Positions 1-7,880 of a DNA stretch of 64,000 bases are shown here, one piece after another. The stretch's first letter is position 1; every line of letters starts with the position of its first letter. The translations under genes were made by a program, and so were the position numbers. This stretch comes from an uncultured Rhizobiaceae group bacterium (GTDB lineage: Bacteria > Pseudomonadota > Alphaproteobacteria > Rhizobiales > Rhizobiaceae). The notes beneath the pieces were generated by a model that saw only the letters and a list, made by a program, of their open reading frames with translations, did not search any database and was not told where the DNA came from. The DNA lies in NCBI GenBank assembly GCA_947501445.1, contig CANMVS010000009.1, positions 62,001 to 126,000 of the forward strand, written 5' to 3'.

Positions 1-1098
1 GAGAATTTGGCCAATCAGCATTGAATTTATGAAAGGCCAGGCAACGTCGGGGTGATTGTCAAATAGGTCGGATCCGGGAAATATGCCGTGAATCAACAGA
101 CCACCAAGCAGCACTGCAGCGGTCGGGCTGCCGGGAATCGATAGTGTAAGCAATGGCACGAGCGATGGGCCAACCATGGCATTATTGGCAGCTTCGGCTG
201 CAATGACGCCCTCTGAGTGGCCTGTGCCGAACTTTTCCTTTTCAGATGAGAACTTCTTGGTTTGATCATAGGCAACCAGGCCGGCAATCTGACCACCAAC
301 ACCCGGAATGAGGCCGATAAATGAGCCGGACAAGGTACCTATTATCAGCGCCTTGGATCGTTTGAATACCTCTCGGATTGCTTCACCTATCGGGTGCGTT
401 TGCACCTTGATTGCTTCGATACTGTCGTCATGCCTGCCTTTAGCAAACATTGTGAGAACCTGAGGGATGGCAAACAAACCGATGAGCGCGGCAATGATAT
501 TCACACCACCGCCAAGTGCATCATGAAATATGAACCGTTGAACGCCCTGCATGTCATCATAGCCTATTGTGGCCAGCCACATGCCAATGCAACCGGACAA
601 CAGGCCCTTCACAACGGAACCCGAGTCCAGCGATCCAATCACCGTAACGCCCAAAATAGCCAGCCAGAAAAGGTGAGACGGACCGAAAGCCAGAGCCCAC
701 TGGGCCAACAATGGCGTAAGAAAAATCAACAGCAGCACGCCAAATACACCGCCAACCAGGGAAGACAGAAAGGCCAGTTGCAGCGCTTTTGCGCCCTGAC
801 CGCGTTTGGCCATTTCATGCCCATCCAGCGTCGTCGCGATATTGGCCGGCGCGCCTGGAATTTTCAGCAAAATGGCGCTGACCGCGCCACCTGCAACGGT
901 AGATGTATAGGCGGCACCGAGCAGGATCAGACCATGCACCGGTTTCAAATGAAATGTGAATGGAATGAGCAAAGCGACAGCCATTGTCGGTGACAGTCCC
1001 GGCGTGGCGCCCAATATGAGCCCACCCACGGTACCGCCCACCAGCAAGAGCATGGAAACGGGCGTAAACACTTCACCGAAATAATACAGAAATTCCAT
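1..1098 (-). CDS. TctA-family permease of a tripartite tricarboxylate transporter (3' part lies outside the window)
   Basis: This is the large membrane subunit of a TTT-type secondary carboxylate transporter, expected to span the inner membrane and work with a TctB subunit and a periplasmic TctC binding protein. The frame is open from an ATG at 1098 to the window edge. It contains the glycine/proline-rich TctA signatures: a GATPGLSPT stretch near residue 30, GAPANIATTLDGH near residue 80 and a second inverted-topology copy (SFIGLIPGVGGQIAGL) about 250 residues further on. A GGAG-like ribosome site precedes the ATG. It is divergent from a LacI-type regulator with an operator between them, so it is probably repressed by that protein. 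Family assignment is firm; the substrate is unknown. Confidence 0.9.
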   Translation of the reverse strand, partial: MEFLYYFGEVFTPVSMLLLVGGTVGGLILGATPGLSPTMAVALLIPFTFHLKPVHGLILLGAAYTSTVAGGAVSAILLKIPGAPANIATTLDGHEMAKRGQGAKALQLAFLSSLVGGVFGVLLLIFLTPLLAQWALAFGPSHLFWLAILGVTVIGSLDSGSVVKGLLSGCIGMWLATIGYDDMQGVQRFIFHDALGGGVNIIAALIGLFAIPQVLTMFAKGRHDDSIEAIKVQTHPIGEAIREVFKRSKALIIGTLSGSFIGLIPGVGGQIAGLVAYDQTKKFSSEKEKFGTGHSEGVIAAEAANNAMVGPSLVPLLTLSIPGSPTAAVLLGGLLIHGIFPGSDLFDNHPDVAWPFINSMLIGQIL

Positions 1099-1164
1099 TG
1101 GCTCCAACACTCCTCCCAGAAGTCGAAACATCTTCTTGAATGTTGAGGCTAGACAATGAAAATA

Positions 1165-1186
1165 AAAATGCAAACGTTTTCATTTT
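1165..1186. promoter_or_regulatory. LacI-family operator between tctA and the regulator gene
   Basis: A near-perfect palindrome with the CpG-centred core typical of LacI/PurR/GalR-family sites, TGCAAACGTTTTCA (1169-1182), is extended by AAAA and TTTT on each side. Only one base pair of the 22-bp dyad is mismatched. It lies directly upstream of the regulator start and about 70 bases from the divergent permease start. Binding by the neighbouring LacI-type protein, controlling both directions, is inference from position and core sequence. Confidence 0.75.
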
Positions 1187-1201
1187 GTGCTAAAAACCCT
1201 T

Positions 1202-2227
1202 ATGAACCGGGAAAAATTTGCAGATATTATTGATGTTGCCAATCACGCGGGTGTTTCGCCAGCGACCGTTTCGCGTTCTTTCAATCATCCGCAAAAAGTC
1301 AAATCGGCAACCCGAAAGAAGATCCAAAAAGCAATTGAAGATACCGGTTACATTCGTAATCGGGCAGCGCAGGCGATACACGGACGGCGCAGCGGAACGA
1401 TTGGTTTGATCGTGCCAACACTCGACAATGCTATCTTTTCCAATCTGATCCAGTCCTTCTCGGAAGGGTTGACTGAACTCAACTACACAATGCTGGTTGC
1501 AACCCATGGATATGACCTCAAGCGCGAGCACATGTTACTCAGATCCCTGTTGGAACATCGCATAGAAGCGATTGGTCTGATTGGGCTTGATCATCAGGAT
1601 GCGACCTACACACTTTTGGATCGGCGCGCCACGCCAGCAATCGCCATGTGGAATTTCCAATCGGATTCGCGCATCTCGTGCGTCGGATCGGATAATTACC
1701 TGGCTGGCAAACTGGCCGCGGAACATTTGTTGGGGCAGGGGCATCGCAAACTGGGGATCATATTTCCGCCAACCGAGGGCAATGACCGTGCGGCCTCGCG
1801 AATGCGGGGGGCGACAGATGCACTTAAGGCGGCAGGTGTATCCATACCCGGTGCATGGCGCATAACTGCACAATACAGCATCGCAAAGGCCAAACGGGCT
1901 TGCCTTGAACTGTTTTCCCACGACGAAAGACCGACAGCGCTGATTGCAGGCAACGATGTAATTGCGCAGGGCGCAATTTATGCGGCCCAGCAGATCAATC
2001 TGCAGATACCCGACGATATATCAATTACCGGTATCGGTGATTTTGCCGGTTCAGCCGAAATCGTACCCGGCCTGACGACAATTCAGGTGCAATCACATCA
2101 GATAGGACGCAAAGCAGCCTATATTCTGTCATCATTGATAGACGGGAAACCATCCACGGATATTGTCAGGGAAAAAATCGAATTGAATTTCATTGAAAGA
2201 CAGTCGTCGGGTCCCGCACCCAATTGA
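1202..2227 (+). CDS. LacI-family transcriptional regulator
   Basis: This is a DNA-binding repressor of the LacI/GalR family. The N-terminus carries the helix-turn-helix (DVANHAGVSPATVSRSF) and the hinge-helix region; the rest is a periplasmic-binding-protein-like effector domain (GTIGLIVPTLDNAIFSNLI, then LIAGNDVIAQGAI and DDISITGIGDF). Length (about 341 aa) is normal. I chose the ATG at 1202; a GTG at 1187 in the same frame would add five residues but abuts the operator. It is divergent from a TctA permease gene and probably senses the carboxylate that transporter imports. The ligand cannot be read from sequence. Confidence 0.9.
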   Translation: MNREKFADIIDVANHAGVSPATVSRSFNHPQKVKSATRKKIQKAIEDTGYIRNRAAQAIHGRRSGTIGLIVPTLDNAIFSNLIQSFSEGLTELNYTMLVATHGYDLKREHMLLRSLLEHRIEAIGLIGLDHQDATYTLLDRRATPAIAMWNFQSDSRISCVGSDNYLAGKLAAEHLLGQGHRKLGIIFPPTEGNDRAASRMRGATDALKAAGVSIPGAWRITAQYSIAKAKRACLELFSHDERPTALIAGNDVIAQGAIYAAQQINLQIPDDISITGIGDFAGSAEIVPGLTTIQVQSHQIGRKAAYILSSLIDGKPSTDIVREKIELNFIERQSSGPAPN

Positions 2228-2290
2228 ATGGCGGTGTGTCGCTTTCAAGTACAAGAGTAATTTGATGTTTGAAGGGATATTCTACACAAG

Positions 2291-2674
2291 CTACGACTGT
2301 GGAATAGGCACGGGTTTGCCGTCTGCATTGACGGCAACAAAGGTAAATATGGCGTCTGTTACCTTCTCATTCGCACCATATCGATTGCGCTGCGCCCAGG
2401 CCTCCACATGAATGCTCATGGATGTCCGGCCGGTACGCGCGATGTCAGTATACACACACATAAGATCGCCCACTTTGACCGGACGTATGAATTTCATGGC
2501 GTCTATTGCGATCGTGACAACCCGGCCCTGCGCCCGTTGACCCGCCGCAATACCCGCTGCGAAATCCATTTGTGAGACAACCCAGCCACCGAAAATATCT
2601 CCTGCCGCGTTGGTATCAGCCGGAACTGCCATGGTCTTGATGGTGAGTTCACCTCTGGGCTTGCTGTCATCCAT
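2291..2674 (-). CDS. Acyl-CoA thioesterase, YciA-like hotdog fold
   Basis: A 127-residue single hotdog-domain protein that should hydrolyse acyl-CoA thioesters in the cytoplasm. The family signature is clear: TIKTMAVPADTNAAGDIFGG with the catalytic Asp after the PADTNAAG loop, then GRVVTIAIDAMKFIRPVKVGD and the C-terminal FTFVAVNADGKPVPIP. Length matches YciA. It converges with the LacI-type gene, with about 60 bases between their stops. The ATG at 2674 gives the standard N-terminus. Chain-length preference cannot be inferred. Confidence 0.88.
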   Translation of the reverse strand: MDDSKPRGELTIKTMAVPADTNAAGDIFGGWVVSQMDFAAGIAAGQRAQGRVVTIAIDAMKFIRPVKVGDLMCVYTDIARTGRTSMSIHVEAWAQRNRYGANEKVTDAIFTFVAVNADGKPVPIPQS

Positions 2675-2907
2675 ATAAATGATCCAACGTCATATGTTAC
2701 AGTCGTGAACGTGGCAGGCATCACTCAACGGACAAAATCCTGCGCGTATCGGCACTCGACAATAGGCCTTCCTCGAACCTTTTGGCAATCTATTGTGTAT
2801 TATTATAGGTCATTGCTAACTGCCCTAGTAAAATATTAAATATATACCAACCATATCGAAGTTGGTTGCCTCCAAATGCCGTTTTTAACCAATGTGAGTC
2901 ATACAGA

Positions 2908-3693
2908 ATGAACGTTTCCGGTATCAATATCCAATTTGATCGTCCAGATGATTCCGAGCCTGGAAGCGGTCCGGTAAAGGTTGGCTGGCTGTTGAACGAT
3001 GACAAGTCCGGCATAATTTTTGATCCACCCGAGCGTGTGCGTTCTGTGGAGATGAATAAAAAACATGCAAAGTCGGCATCGCGATGCCCAGCTGTCATCG
3101 GATTGGAAAGTCGGTACTTTGTTGTAAAATGTCCCTTTGACCTTCATCTCGGATTTGTTCGGACAAAGGAAGGCAAACCGGCGTTTCGAAACCTGGCGGG
3201 TGACAATTCATCCGTAAGGGCAAAAAAACTTGCAACACATTTGAGCATGACAAACGAAGTTGAGTGGCGATACCCGGACAGGCCCACTGTACAGCTGCAA
3301 TTGCCCTATCTGTTTATCGCGGATGAAACCGTTTACCTGTCACAGGTCGCACCTTTCATGCACTATCGTGCCGATCCTTTGCCCGGCACCATATTTGGCG
3401 GGAGATTTCCAATCAATGTCTGGCCGCGTCCACTGATGTGGGCATTTGAATGGCATGACATCAAGAAGGACATCGTACTGAAACGGGGTGAGCCACTCTT
3501 CTATGTGCATCTCGAAACGACACCGCAGGATCGTTCCATCGCACTTGTTGAAGCAGAAAAAACACCCGAACTTGAGGCCTATCTTGAGTTGATTACCGGC
3601 GCTGTGAACTATGTCAATCAGACATTCTCGCTATTCAAGGCGGCGGAAGAGCGACGGCCTGCAACCCTGCTGTCAGCAAAAAGAACCAAATAA
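2908..3693 (+). CDS. Conserved-looking hypothetical protein (261 aa), function not recognised
   Basis: I do not recognise a characterised family with confidence. The protein is soluble, without signal peptide or membrane segments. It has a central run ending in LQLPYLFIADETVYLSQVAPF, a Trp-rich stretch INVWPRPLMWAFEWHDIKK, and LKRGEPLFYVHLE. That order (flat beta-rich core, PYLF, Trp-rich strand, RGEP) loosely resembles DUF6065-type proteins, but this is only impressionistic. I start at the ATG at 2908 (MNVSGIN) rather than at the upstream ATG at 2866, whose extra residues look non-coding. It stands alone, followed by almost 500 bases without a gene. Confidence 0.6.
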   Translation: MNVSGINIQFDRPDDSEPGSGPVKVGWLLNDDKSGIIFDPPERVRSVEMNKKHAKSASRCPAVIGLESRYFVVKCPFDLHLGFVRTKEGKPAFRNLAGDNSSVRAKKLATHLSMTNEVEWRYPDRPTVQLQLPYLFIADETVYLSQVAPFMHYRADPLPGTIFGGRFPINVWPRPLMWAFEWHDIKKDIVLKRGEPLFYVHLETTPQDRSIALVEAEKTPELEAYLELITGAVNYVNQTFSLFKAAEERRPATLLSAKRTK

Positions 3694-4092
3694 CGTTCAT
3701 CCCGCAAACGATTGGAATGCGCTGCCGGCAGGCGAAAAAATTCGTCTGCAACGCTTTAGAAAGTAACTTCAGTACCCTTCACAATAGGGTTCGCTGACAT
3801 CAATGCCGCCGGAAACCGAATCCAGATCTTCAGTCGGTTTCTTTTCCGGGGAACATTTTTCCTTACTCCCTAATTTGTTTGCCTTTTTCGAATTTGACTT
3901 AACATGTGCCATTGTACGGCTCCGAACAAATGAGAAGTGTATAACTTATCTGCTTACTCATTTGGCAACCGTCATCATCGGTTACAAGCCTGATATTATT
4001 AACAATGCGTCATGTTGGAATTGGCTGTGGATGCGACCAAAGTCGTTCGAAAGGGTCAAACAAAATTTTCCGCGGAAATCCGGTGGGGCGCG

Positions 4093-4190
4093 AAACTATC
4101 GACAACCCGTTCAGCACGAGGGTGTCACCCATGTCCTAGGTAAAATCTGTTACCTATCTCTCCGGGTCGAACATTTGGGGAAATGGCGGA
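4093..4190. repeat. Left flanking direct repeat: IS481-type right-end remnant plus tRNA-Ser 3' end core (putative attL)
   Basis: These 98 bases match 13460-13556 with about eight differences. The first ~75 bases are the last part of the IS481-type element (tail of its transposase ORF and the right terminal repeat); the last 14 (4177-4190, ggggaaatggcgga) are identical to the sequence spanning the encoded CCA end of tRNA-Ser at 13543-13556. The rest of the IS is missing here. Together the two copies bound the mobilizable island. The preceding stretch 3694-4092 holds no recognisable gene. Confidence 0.75.
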
Positions 4191-4329
4191 CACGGACGCA
4201 GTAAGTTCGAACCCGCTTTTTGGGATATTAGCCGATTGGAATGAGCAATTAAAGCATATTGATTACAATATTCCGGACGAGCACGAGGAAGCATCCCAGG
4301 ATATTGGTCTTGAGGAGCCGCAGCCATGA
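4183..4329 (+). CDS. Small acidic protein (48 aa) leading the mobilization operon
   Basis: A short ORF (MADTDAVSSNPLFG...LEEPQP) ends with TGA overlapping the ATG of the MobC-like gene as ATGA. The next junction in the operon has the same overlap, which supports real translation. The protein is acidic in its second half. The start codon lies inside the 14-base putative attachment core shared with the tRNA-Ser end, so integration defines the 5' end of this gene. Upstream GGGG at very short spacing is a poor ribosome site. No family recognised; a minor relaxosome component is conceivable but unproven. Confidence 0.5.
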   Translation: MADTDAVSSNPLFGILADWNEQLKHIDYNIPDEHEEASQDIGLEEPQP

Positions 4330-4769
4330 ATGGTTCCGGTGTTACAAACGGCTTAAACGCCATTTTCAGCGGAAAGGTCACAGAAAAGAAAAGCAAACCG
4401 AAACGTATATCCCCGGTGTCCATTCGTTTCAGCGATGCTGAACATGCTGAACTGATGCTATGGACAAGAGGCGAATTCCTCGGGCCTTATATCAAGGGCC
4501 ATAACCTGAGCAGTGTCAGAAGTAAGCGCAAGCCGCGCAGCACTCTGCCGCCCAGGCAACAACAGGCCATTGCACAGGCATTACGACGGTTGGGACATTC
4601 CGGCCTGTACGATGTCCTTTCATCGCTTGTGTTGGCCGTTGAGGAAGGCCGTCTGCTGCCTGAACAGCAGATGGAAGACGACCTGCGCCAGGCATTGTCC
4701 AATGTGACGGCACTACGCAGCGATCTGATGACCACTCTTGGAATGCGAGCTGATAAGGCGGGTGTATGA
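4326..4769 (+). CDS. MobC-like mobilization accessory protein
   Basis: A basic 147-residue protein directly upstream of, and overlapping (ATGA), the relaxase gene. The N-terminus is rich in Lys/Arg; residues about 36-60 (ISPVSIRFSDAEHAELMLW) look like a ribbon-helix-helix strand and helix, and the C-terminal half (QAIAQALRRLGHSGLYDVL) resembles the helical MobC region. It would bind oriT DNA and help load the relaxase. The call rests on gene order plus these features and not on a strong signature. The ATG overlaps the stop of the preceding 48-aa ORF. Confidence 0.65.
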   Translation: MNGSGVTNGLNAIFSGKVTEKKSKPKRISPVSIRFSDAEHAELMLWTRGEFLGPYIKGHNLSSVRSKRKPRSTLPPRQQQAIAQALRRLGHSGLYDVLSSLVLAVEEGRLLPEQQMEDDLRQALSNVTALRSDLMTTLGMRADKAGV

Positions 4770-6088
4770 TCCTGCATGGCAATCAACGAGGTGGTGGCAA
4801 GGATTTGGCTATTCATCTTATGAAACCTGAGAATGAACGGGTGCAGGTTCATGAGATACGCGGCTTTGTCTCCAATAATCTGATTGGTGCATTCAAGGAA
4901 TCTTACGCCATCAGCAAGGCCACACGCTGCAAGCAGCATCTTTATTCCCTGTCAATCAATCCGCCGAAGAGTGCAGATATAAACGATGCGGATTTTATCG
5001 CTGCTATTGATCGAACGGAGGCAAAGCTTGGCCTGGGTGACCAGCCCCGTGCCGTTGTATTTCACGATAAGCGCGGCACTGACGGGCAATTGCGTCGTCA
5101 TGCCCATGCCGTTTGGTGCAGAATCGATACGGATAGAATGAAAGCTGTGCAGCTATCGCACACAAAGCTCAAACTACGTGATGTATCCCGTGATCTGCAT
5201 ATCGAGCATGATTTGAAAATGCCGCCCGGCTTGATCAATTCAAAAGATCGGGACCCACGTAACTTCTCATTGGAGGAATGGCAGCAATGCAAGCAGGCAA
5301 AGAAAAATGTGCAAGAGATCAAAGACACATTCAAAGACTGTTGGGCTGTCTCGGACTCAGGTGCCTTATTTTCTCATGCACTTGCAGAGCGTGGCTATAT
5401 TCTGACTAAAGGTAACAGGGGCCATGTCGCTGTTGATTACAAGGGCGAGAAGTATGCTGTCTCCCGCTATGTCGGGATCAGAGCAAAGCAGGTTCGGGAA
5501 AAACTCGGTGAAGTGCACGGGTTTCCGGATGTCGAACAGGTAAAACAGGTTGCTGCAAAACAGATCACGGATCGTCTAAAAATCCTGCGCGCCGAACAAG
5601 AAAAACAGGCACAAGGCAAAGCTATGTATGCACAAAAACAGCAACAAAGTCTGATAGAAAGCTATGCAGAAGCGGCCCGACAGCTAAAAAATATGCAGGA
5701 ATCCCGTCGTGTTTCTGAAGAGATGACCAGGGCGAATAGGATCAAAAAAGGTCTGATGGGGTTGTTTGACCACTTGACGGGCAAACGCAAACAGGTCTTG
5801 GCGCAAAACGCGACAGATACAAAGAACGCACTGTATCGTGACGTGCAAGAGGCCGAGAAACTTGAGAAACGACAACAAAAGGTGCGAGACAGTCATCAAA
5901 ATCATGCCCATTCCGCACGAGTACCGCACGTGAACGCAGTCAGGGAACTTAATGCAGACATAAAACAAATTTCCGAACCGCCTGCTCCATCAAAACAAAA
6001 GAAGGCCGAATATATTGCCAGAGAGAAGCAGCGCGCGAAACGACCGCGCCGCCCAAGATACCGCAATGGACCAAATCTTCATCCCTAA
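4766..6088 (+). CDS. Relaxase / mobilization nuclease (MobA/VirD2-like)
   Basis: The DNA-nicking transesterase that would start conjugative mobilization of this island. The N-terminus MILHGNQRGGGKDLAIHLM is the hallmark of this alphaproteobacterial relaxase group. The metal-binding histidine motif is present (H100, then HAH at 112-114 in RRHAHAVW), following AVVFHDKRG. Residues about 270-440 are highly charged and helical (coiled-coil-like) and end in a very basic tail (RAKRPRRPRYR) that may bind DNA or the transfer channel. No type IV secretion genes are present, so the island would need a helper system. The start overlaps the previous gene. Confidence 0.88.
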   Translation: MILHGNQRGGGKDLAIHLMKPENERVQVHEIRGFVSNNLIGAFKESYAISKATRCKQHLYSLSINPPKSADINDADFIAAIDRTEAKLGLGDQPRAVVFHDKRGTDGQLRRHAHAVWCRIDTDRMKAVQLSHTKLKLRDVSRDLHIEHDLKMPPGLINSKDRDPRNFSLEEWQQCKQAKKNVQEIKDTFKDCWAVSDSGALFSHALAERGYILTKGNRGHVAVDYKGEKYAVSRYVGIRAKQVREKLGEVHGFPDVEQVKQVAAKQITDRLKILRAEQEKQAQGKAMYAQKQQQSLIESYAEAARQLKNMQESRRVSEEMTRANRIKKGLMGLFDHLTGKRKQVLAQNATDTKNALYRDVQEAEKLEKRQQKVRDSHQNHAHSARVPHVNAVRELNADIKQISEPPAPSKQKKAEYIAREKQRAKRPRRPRYRNGPNLHP

Positions 6089-6407
6089 AAACAGCACCTG
6101 TTGTTTTAATCTGTGCGCCTAATGCCTGATTTTCGGAGCCACCCCTCACTTTCAAATGGGGGTGGGGTCGATAAATCGGGCATGGCCTTCTGATTTTTGG
6201 AAACCCTTCAAAACAGACTAAACAATGTCCGCCCGATCTCTCGGTCGGTCTAGACCTTGCGCGAGGGATCGAAGCCATATGGTCGAGACAGCTTGCTGGC
6301 TCGGTTCACGAGAGCCCGGCCCGCGAGAGCGGGTGTGCCATCATTTTTCTGGATAAAACCCAACCTATCTTGATAGGCTTTGGAATACACAAAGAGATAA
6401 AAGCATC
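6089..6407. other. Non-coding gap with short dyads after the relaxase gene
   Basis: No convincing ORF on either strand. The stretch contains a 10-base palindrome GGTCTAGACC (6247-6256) and a GC hairpin CCCGC-GAGA-GCGGG (6320-6333), followed by TTTTTCT about 10 bases on. The hairpin could end the mobilization transcript or belong to the transfer origin; neither is established. Confidence 0.35.
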
Positions 6408-7154
6408 ATGCAGTACCAAGAAATTGAAGCCCTCAAAGAAAGCCATATCTGCGCTAATTGTATTGGCGAAGAATATTTGAGCAGTCGTGTCAGCAATGAA
6501 GGCAAGAAAGCCAATTGCAATTACTGTGGTGAGAAGGAAAAATCCATCACGTTGGAAGACCTCTCGAGAGAGATTGTAAAAGCGTTTGAAGATCACTACT
6601 CGCGCACACAAAGGGACCCTGACGGTTTGCAATGGGCGATGATGAAAGATCCCGAGAGCAACTATGATTGGGAACGCGAAGGTGAACCCAGTGAATATGC
6701 GATTATGAATGCGGCTGACTTACCGCCTCAAGCCGCAAAGGATATTCAATCTATCCTCTCGTCAGAACATTTCGATTATGATGAGCCTGAAAGTGAGTTT
6801 TCAGACGAAACTCACTACGAAGAAGTTATGCCGGGGGACCATGAATGGGAGCAAGGTTGGCGCGACTTTCAAACTTCCATCAAATCTGAAGCTCGCTTTT
6901 TTAGCAATGTTGCTCTTGGGCAACTTGACCGTTTGTTTGTCAACATAAACACCATCAAAACCTCAATGGGAAAACCGCTAATTGTGGATGCTGGTCCTGA
7001 GACAGGCATGGCATCATTGTTCAGAGCCAGAGTATTTCAATCTGAAGCGTCACTTAAATCTGCGATGATGCGACCCGATCTTGAATTGAGCGCACCACCG
7101 TCACAATTTGCCACCGCAGGTCGCATGAACGCAAAAGGCATCTCCGTCTTTTAG
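6408..7154 (+). pseudogene. HEPN/RES-type RES-domain protein, N-terminal part (gene interrupted by TAG)
   Basis: First 248 codons of a gene whose reading frame continues past a single TAG (7152-7154) to 7853. The N-terminus has two CxxC pairs (CANC near residue 16 and CNYC near residue 37), as in the HEPN/RES N-terminal domain, then an acidic linker and the start of the RES domain with its conserved Arg (SLFRARVF). RES proteins of the ParT/MbcT type are toxins that consume NAD+. The stop falls in GISVF*GAT, where RES domains carry a conserved Tyr (FYGAT). No Xre-type antitoxin gene lies beside it. As it stands the product lacks the catalytic Glu and Ser. Confidence 0.75.
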
Positions 7155-7166
7155 GGGGCGACGGGA

Positions 7167-7853
7167 GTGGATACCGCGTTGGCCGAAGTTAGACCGCCAG
7201 TTGGATCGGATGTTGCTGTGGCAAAGTTCAATATTGTCCGTCCACTGCGATTGTTAGATTTGACCCTGCTAAGCGATGTTCATGTCACCGGGAGTATTTT
7301 TGACACAAGCTATGCAGACCGCCTTGGTCACAAAACATTCCTGCGTAAGCTGGTAGACCGCATGACCCGGGCCGTTATGCCAGACGATCAGGACAGTGAA
7401 TATCTTCCAACACAAGCGATTGCTGACTATTTGGCAACCAGCGAGACCTTAAATATCGATGGCATTGTTTTTCCGTCGGTTCAAACAAGTACCAAAGGGC
7501 TGAATGTCGTTTTATTTCACAAGGCCTCAAGATGCAAAACACTGTCATTTCCAGTTGGTACCGAGCTTTCTGCTGATACGTATCAGATGTATGCAGAAGG
7601 ACCGGAGCCCGAATATCAGGTGATCGAAGAAGTCCCACCTGAGAAAAAAAAGGATGAAGAGCCGAAACAAAAGTTTCCGTTTCCGCCTTCTCTTCCGTAT
7701 TTGGACGACGCGTTTGATACCGATGGCAGGGACAAGACTTTGGAGATCGATTTATGTTCGGTTCGCGTTCATGTTGTTCACGCAGTAACGATCAAGGCCG
7801 ATGATTTCGAAGTTGAGCGTGTCCGTTGGACCAAGAACGGTGATGTTTTTTGA
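7167..7853 (+). pseudogene. RES-domain protein, C-terminal part (same frame as the upstream fragment)
   Basis: This is the second part of the broken RES gene. The frame is open from the codon after the TAG at 7152-7154; a GTG at 7167 is only a possible internal start. It contains the remaining RES signatures: TALAEVRPPVGS with the conserved Glu, and the IDGIVFPSVQ region with the conserved Ser followed by NVVLFH. A C-terminal tail with a charged, proline-rich stretch (PPEKKKDEEPKQKFPFPP) ends in a beta-rich segment. Without readthrough no complete active site can form. It converges with the TcmP gene, with 27 bases between. Confidence 0.72.
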
Positions 7854-7880
7854 TCGGGATTAGATTTCAATGAACGCCGC

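Noticed and set aside
394-993. 199-aa plus-strand ORF
   Set aside because: It is antisense to the TctA coding sequence, has no recognisable motif and a random-looking composition.
3803-4204. 133-aa plus-strand ORF running into the left repeat
   Set aside because: No motif or ribosome site; its C-terminus is only the IS remnant read in one frame.
4184-4215. A second partial tRNA beyond the 14-base core (ggcgga...ttcgaaccc)
   Set aside because: The distance between the acceptor-like and T-loop-like pieces is wrong and the T stem does not pair; only the short core is shared with tRNA-Ser.
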